Of a stretch of DNA of 64,000 bases, positions 62,397-64,000 are shown one piece after another. A program made the translations under genes and the position numbers. The notes below the pieces were generated by a model. The model was not told where the DNA came from and ran no database searches. It saw only the letters and a program-made list of their open reading frames with translations. The stretch's first letter is position 1, and every line of letters begins with the position of its first letter. The stretch is from Oscheius dolichura (taxonomy: Eukaryota > Nematoda > Chromadorea > Rhabditida > Rhabditidae). The stretch spans positions 5,938,001 to 6,002,000 of the forward strand of contig OW051494.1 of the NCBI GenBank assembly GCA_932521035.1. Reading direction: 5' to 3'.

Positions 62397-63427
62397 ATGT
62401 CCGCTCCTCGCACAATCTACTTGGTGCCAGCCAGGACACCTATGCCAGCCCGTCCGCTTCCTACACAGAGAGCTCCAGTGCCGAGAGCACTTCCTGTCGG
62501 ACACCGTACAGTCCAGGCGTCTCCATCCCCATGTCTCAAGGTACAATATTCAAGAGTGAAACAATTAATCCGGAGTTAAGCGCCCTGCTATGACAACATT
62601 CGAGTCGGTTGACGATCCGCTCGAGGTTTTACTAAATGACGGTTCGGGGCAGGGCCCTCCGCGCAAGAGGGAAAGGTTGAACCATCTCTCAACGGAGGAA
62701 AAACTAAACAGAAGAAAATTGAAGAATCGCGTGGCTGCCCAAACTGCCCGTGACCGTAAAAAAGCCCGTTCACATCGCCTGGAAGAAGTTGTTCGCCAGC
62801 TTATGGACGAAAACCAACGATTGCGCGAGGAGAACAGTCGCTTGAGGGTGGAGCAAAAGCAGAGAGAGGTGGCCGTTGAATCTGCCGCATTCATTAGTGG
62901 ACCCCTGCCGAGGGTGCAGGTTGCCTCTCTTCTGCCTCTGCTGCTCCTCCTCTCATCGACCTCATTCCACAAGACGCGCTCGACAGTCTCTTCCGGGACC
63001 TCCAGGTTTGTTGCTCGGCCTTGATGATACACATTTGATTTTGTAGGACGAGTTTGACCTCGACCAGCTTGCGAGCGAACTCCCATTTGAGGAAGAAGGT
63101 GAAGAAGTTCTCCCCGTGGAAAGCCCCCAACTCCCGCCCACGCAAATGGGATGTTCCCTGAAACACGTCCCCTCTAGTCCCTCTTCTTCTTCCTCATATA
63201 GATCTGGGTAAGTTATGAAAAACAATCAAAGTCAGTTTTGAAATTTCAGTTCTAGTCCTATTCCTTCCGATGATTGGATATTCGATAGTAAAATTGAAGA
63301 TCCAATGTTTTCGTCTGGTCCTCAGGAAATCGATCACGAAGAGAGTGTCTGGGATCAGCAGACTGTTTTTGATAATGGCAGCCCCTTCAGTGAATCCTTT
63401 AACGAGGAATTTTTCTGCCTCTTTTAG
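62397..63427 (+). CDS. xbp1: XBP1 bZIP transcription factor of the unfolded protein response
   Basis: Conventional exons are 62397-62540, 62581-63005, 63047-63207 and 63250-63427. The N-terminus (MSAPRTIYLVPARTPMPA) resembles C. elegans XBP-1. The basic region and zipper follow: PRKRERLNHLSTEEKLN, RRKLKNRVAAQTARDRKKAR and LMDENQRLREENSRLRVEQ. Read straight on, exon 2 gives a short hydrophobic tail (VASLLPLLLLLSST). Removing 62885-62907 (23 nt) by IRE1 shifts the frame into ASAAPPLIDLIPQDALDSLF, the acidic DEFDLDQLASELPFEEEGEE and a Ser/Pro/Asp-rich activation domain ending EEFFCLF at TAG 63425-63427. Downstream exons 3 and 4 are open only in the spliced frame, which shows that the spliced form is the selected product. 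Confidence 0.96.
62877..62914 (+). other. IRE1 splice-site double hairpin (23-nt unconventional intron)
   Basis: Two 7-nt loops of the IRE1 consensus CNG|CNGN. The first is TGAAT-CTG|CCGC-ATTCA with a 5-bp stem, cut after 62884. The second is ACCC-CTG|CCGA-GGGT with a 4-bp stem, cut after 62907. Excision of 23 nt changes the frame by one and opens the long activation domain. The length equals, from memory, that of the C. elegans xbp-1 intron; the human one is 26 nt. Confidence 0.93.
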
Positions 63428-63597
63428 TAGATTTCCCACTCTGGAATGTCATGGGTTTTATTGTATCTTGTCTAGTATTCTACGTCTCACTTTGTACAAT
63501 TATTGCAAATATAATAATAATATTCTTCCGGACTTCATTTCACAACCGTTTTCAGACTACGCCTCTCTATTCACGACATAAAAGTTTCCTCTGATTC

Positions 63598-63603
63598 AAT
63601 AAA
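63598..63603 (+). promoter_or_regulatory. poly(A) signal of XBP1
   Basis: AATAAA 171 nt after the XBP1 stop codon in AT-rich sequence. Confidence 0.55.
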
Positions 63604-63649
63604 ATTAAAAATAAAGCATAAAGGTTTATCTGGAAAAAATTATTAACAG

Positions 63650-63794
63650 ATTCCAAAAACTATGTGCAAAACGCATGGAGCGTATGGGCCAAGATGCTGA
63701 TCAGCTTAGTAAAGGAAGTAAGCTAACAGGGACAATGGAAAATAAGGCTATAGGATTCTTGCTGAAAGGGCATGCAGCGCAGGTTTTTAAGTGA
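63650..63794 (+). CDS. possible exon of an unidentified gene
   Basis: After an acceptor-like TATTAACAG the frame is open for about 47 codons (KLCAKRMERMGQDADQL, NKAIGFLLKGHAAQVF) to TGA 63792-63794. The composition looks protein-like, but no start or partner exon is visible, and a donor (GTTTTT at 63783) could extend it past the window. The last 200 bp show nothing else. Confidence 0.22.
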
Positions 63795-64000
63795 GCATGA
63801 ATAGGTGCCAAACCCAGTATAATATCAATATACGTCAAAAGACAGAATCTAAGCGGGAAAAAACAATAAATAAAAGCTTTTGCTTTCACAACTTTGCTGG
63901 AGAAAGGGTTGAATGTTCAAGTGAAAAGAGATTTAATGATCACATTATCTGCATTCCCAAACCTTACATGTATGGTCGACACTTGCAGTGATAACGTACG

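Overview
This is eukaryotic nuclear DNA, almost certainly from a small-genome metazoan and most probably a nematode. Genes are split by very short introns (mostly 36-43 nt, GT..AG). A pyrimidine-rich AG stands directly before many start codons, as expected for spliced-leader trans-splicing. The protein set is worm-like: ShKT repeats, an EGF/VWA protein of the IRG-7 type, a tandem cadmium-responsive/FAXC GST-like family, and an XBP-1 whose N-terminus and 23-nt IRE1 intron resemble the C. elegans gene. Exon structures were built by hand from reading frames and splice sites; no alignment was run.

Layout. 0.1-5.0 kb (+): an MFSD8-like transporter and an unknown Tyr/Arg-rich protein. 5.1-8.8 kb (-): a nitrilase, a small BED-finger protein and a calcineurin-B-homologous protein. 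8.9-18.2 kb (AT-rich): a small membrane protein, ZnT9, a CENP-C-like kinetochore protein head to head with a REC8-like meiotic cohesin, and an AROS/RPS19BP1-like protein. 18.6-24.9 kb (+): a very large secreted EGF/VWA protein. 24.9-27.4 kb: repeats and one weak gene. 27.4-32.4 kb (+): three FAXC/CDR paralogues, a coiled-coil gene and a FAXC 3' remnant. 32.5-36.6 kb (-): an adenylyl cyclase, followed by a 3.1-kb gene-poor stretch. 39.8-41.0 kb (+): a four-domain ShKT protein. 41.1-47.8 kb (-): a DUF7064-like protein, an unknown acidic protein, a 2-kb unassigned stretch and a gustatory-receptor-like multipass protein. 48.6-51.2 kb (+): alpha-tubulin. 51.3-60.1 kb (-): BRX1, BACURD, KAP3, ZnT6, UQCRB and COQ7 in tandem with gaps of 130-320 bp, an operon-like block. 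60.4-64 kb (+): an ARG1-like DnaJ protein and XBP1.

Base composition is a mosaic. AT-rich blocks (about 9-18.5, 51.3-54.7 and 58-64 kb) hold mainly housekeeping, chromosome and mitochondrial genes. GC-rich blocks hold mainly secreted, signalling and cytoskeletal genes.

Most interesting items: the intact IRE1 double hairpin in XBP1, the six-gene operon candidate with SL-like acceptors, the CENP-C-like gene with an unexplained 3' end, FAXC paralogues with a domain-deleted copy and a stray 3' remnant, a MITE-like insertion 32 bp before REC8, and three GC-AG introns.
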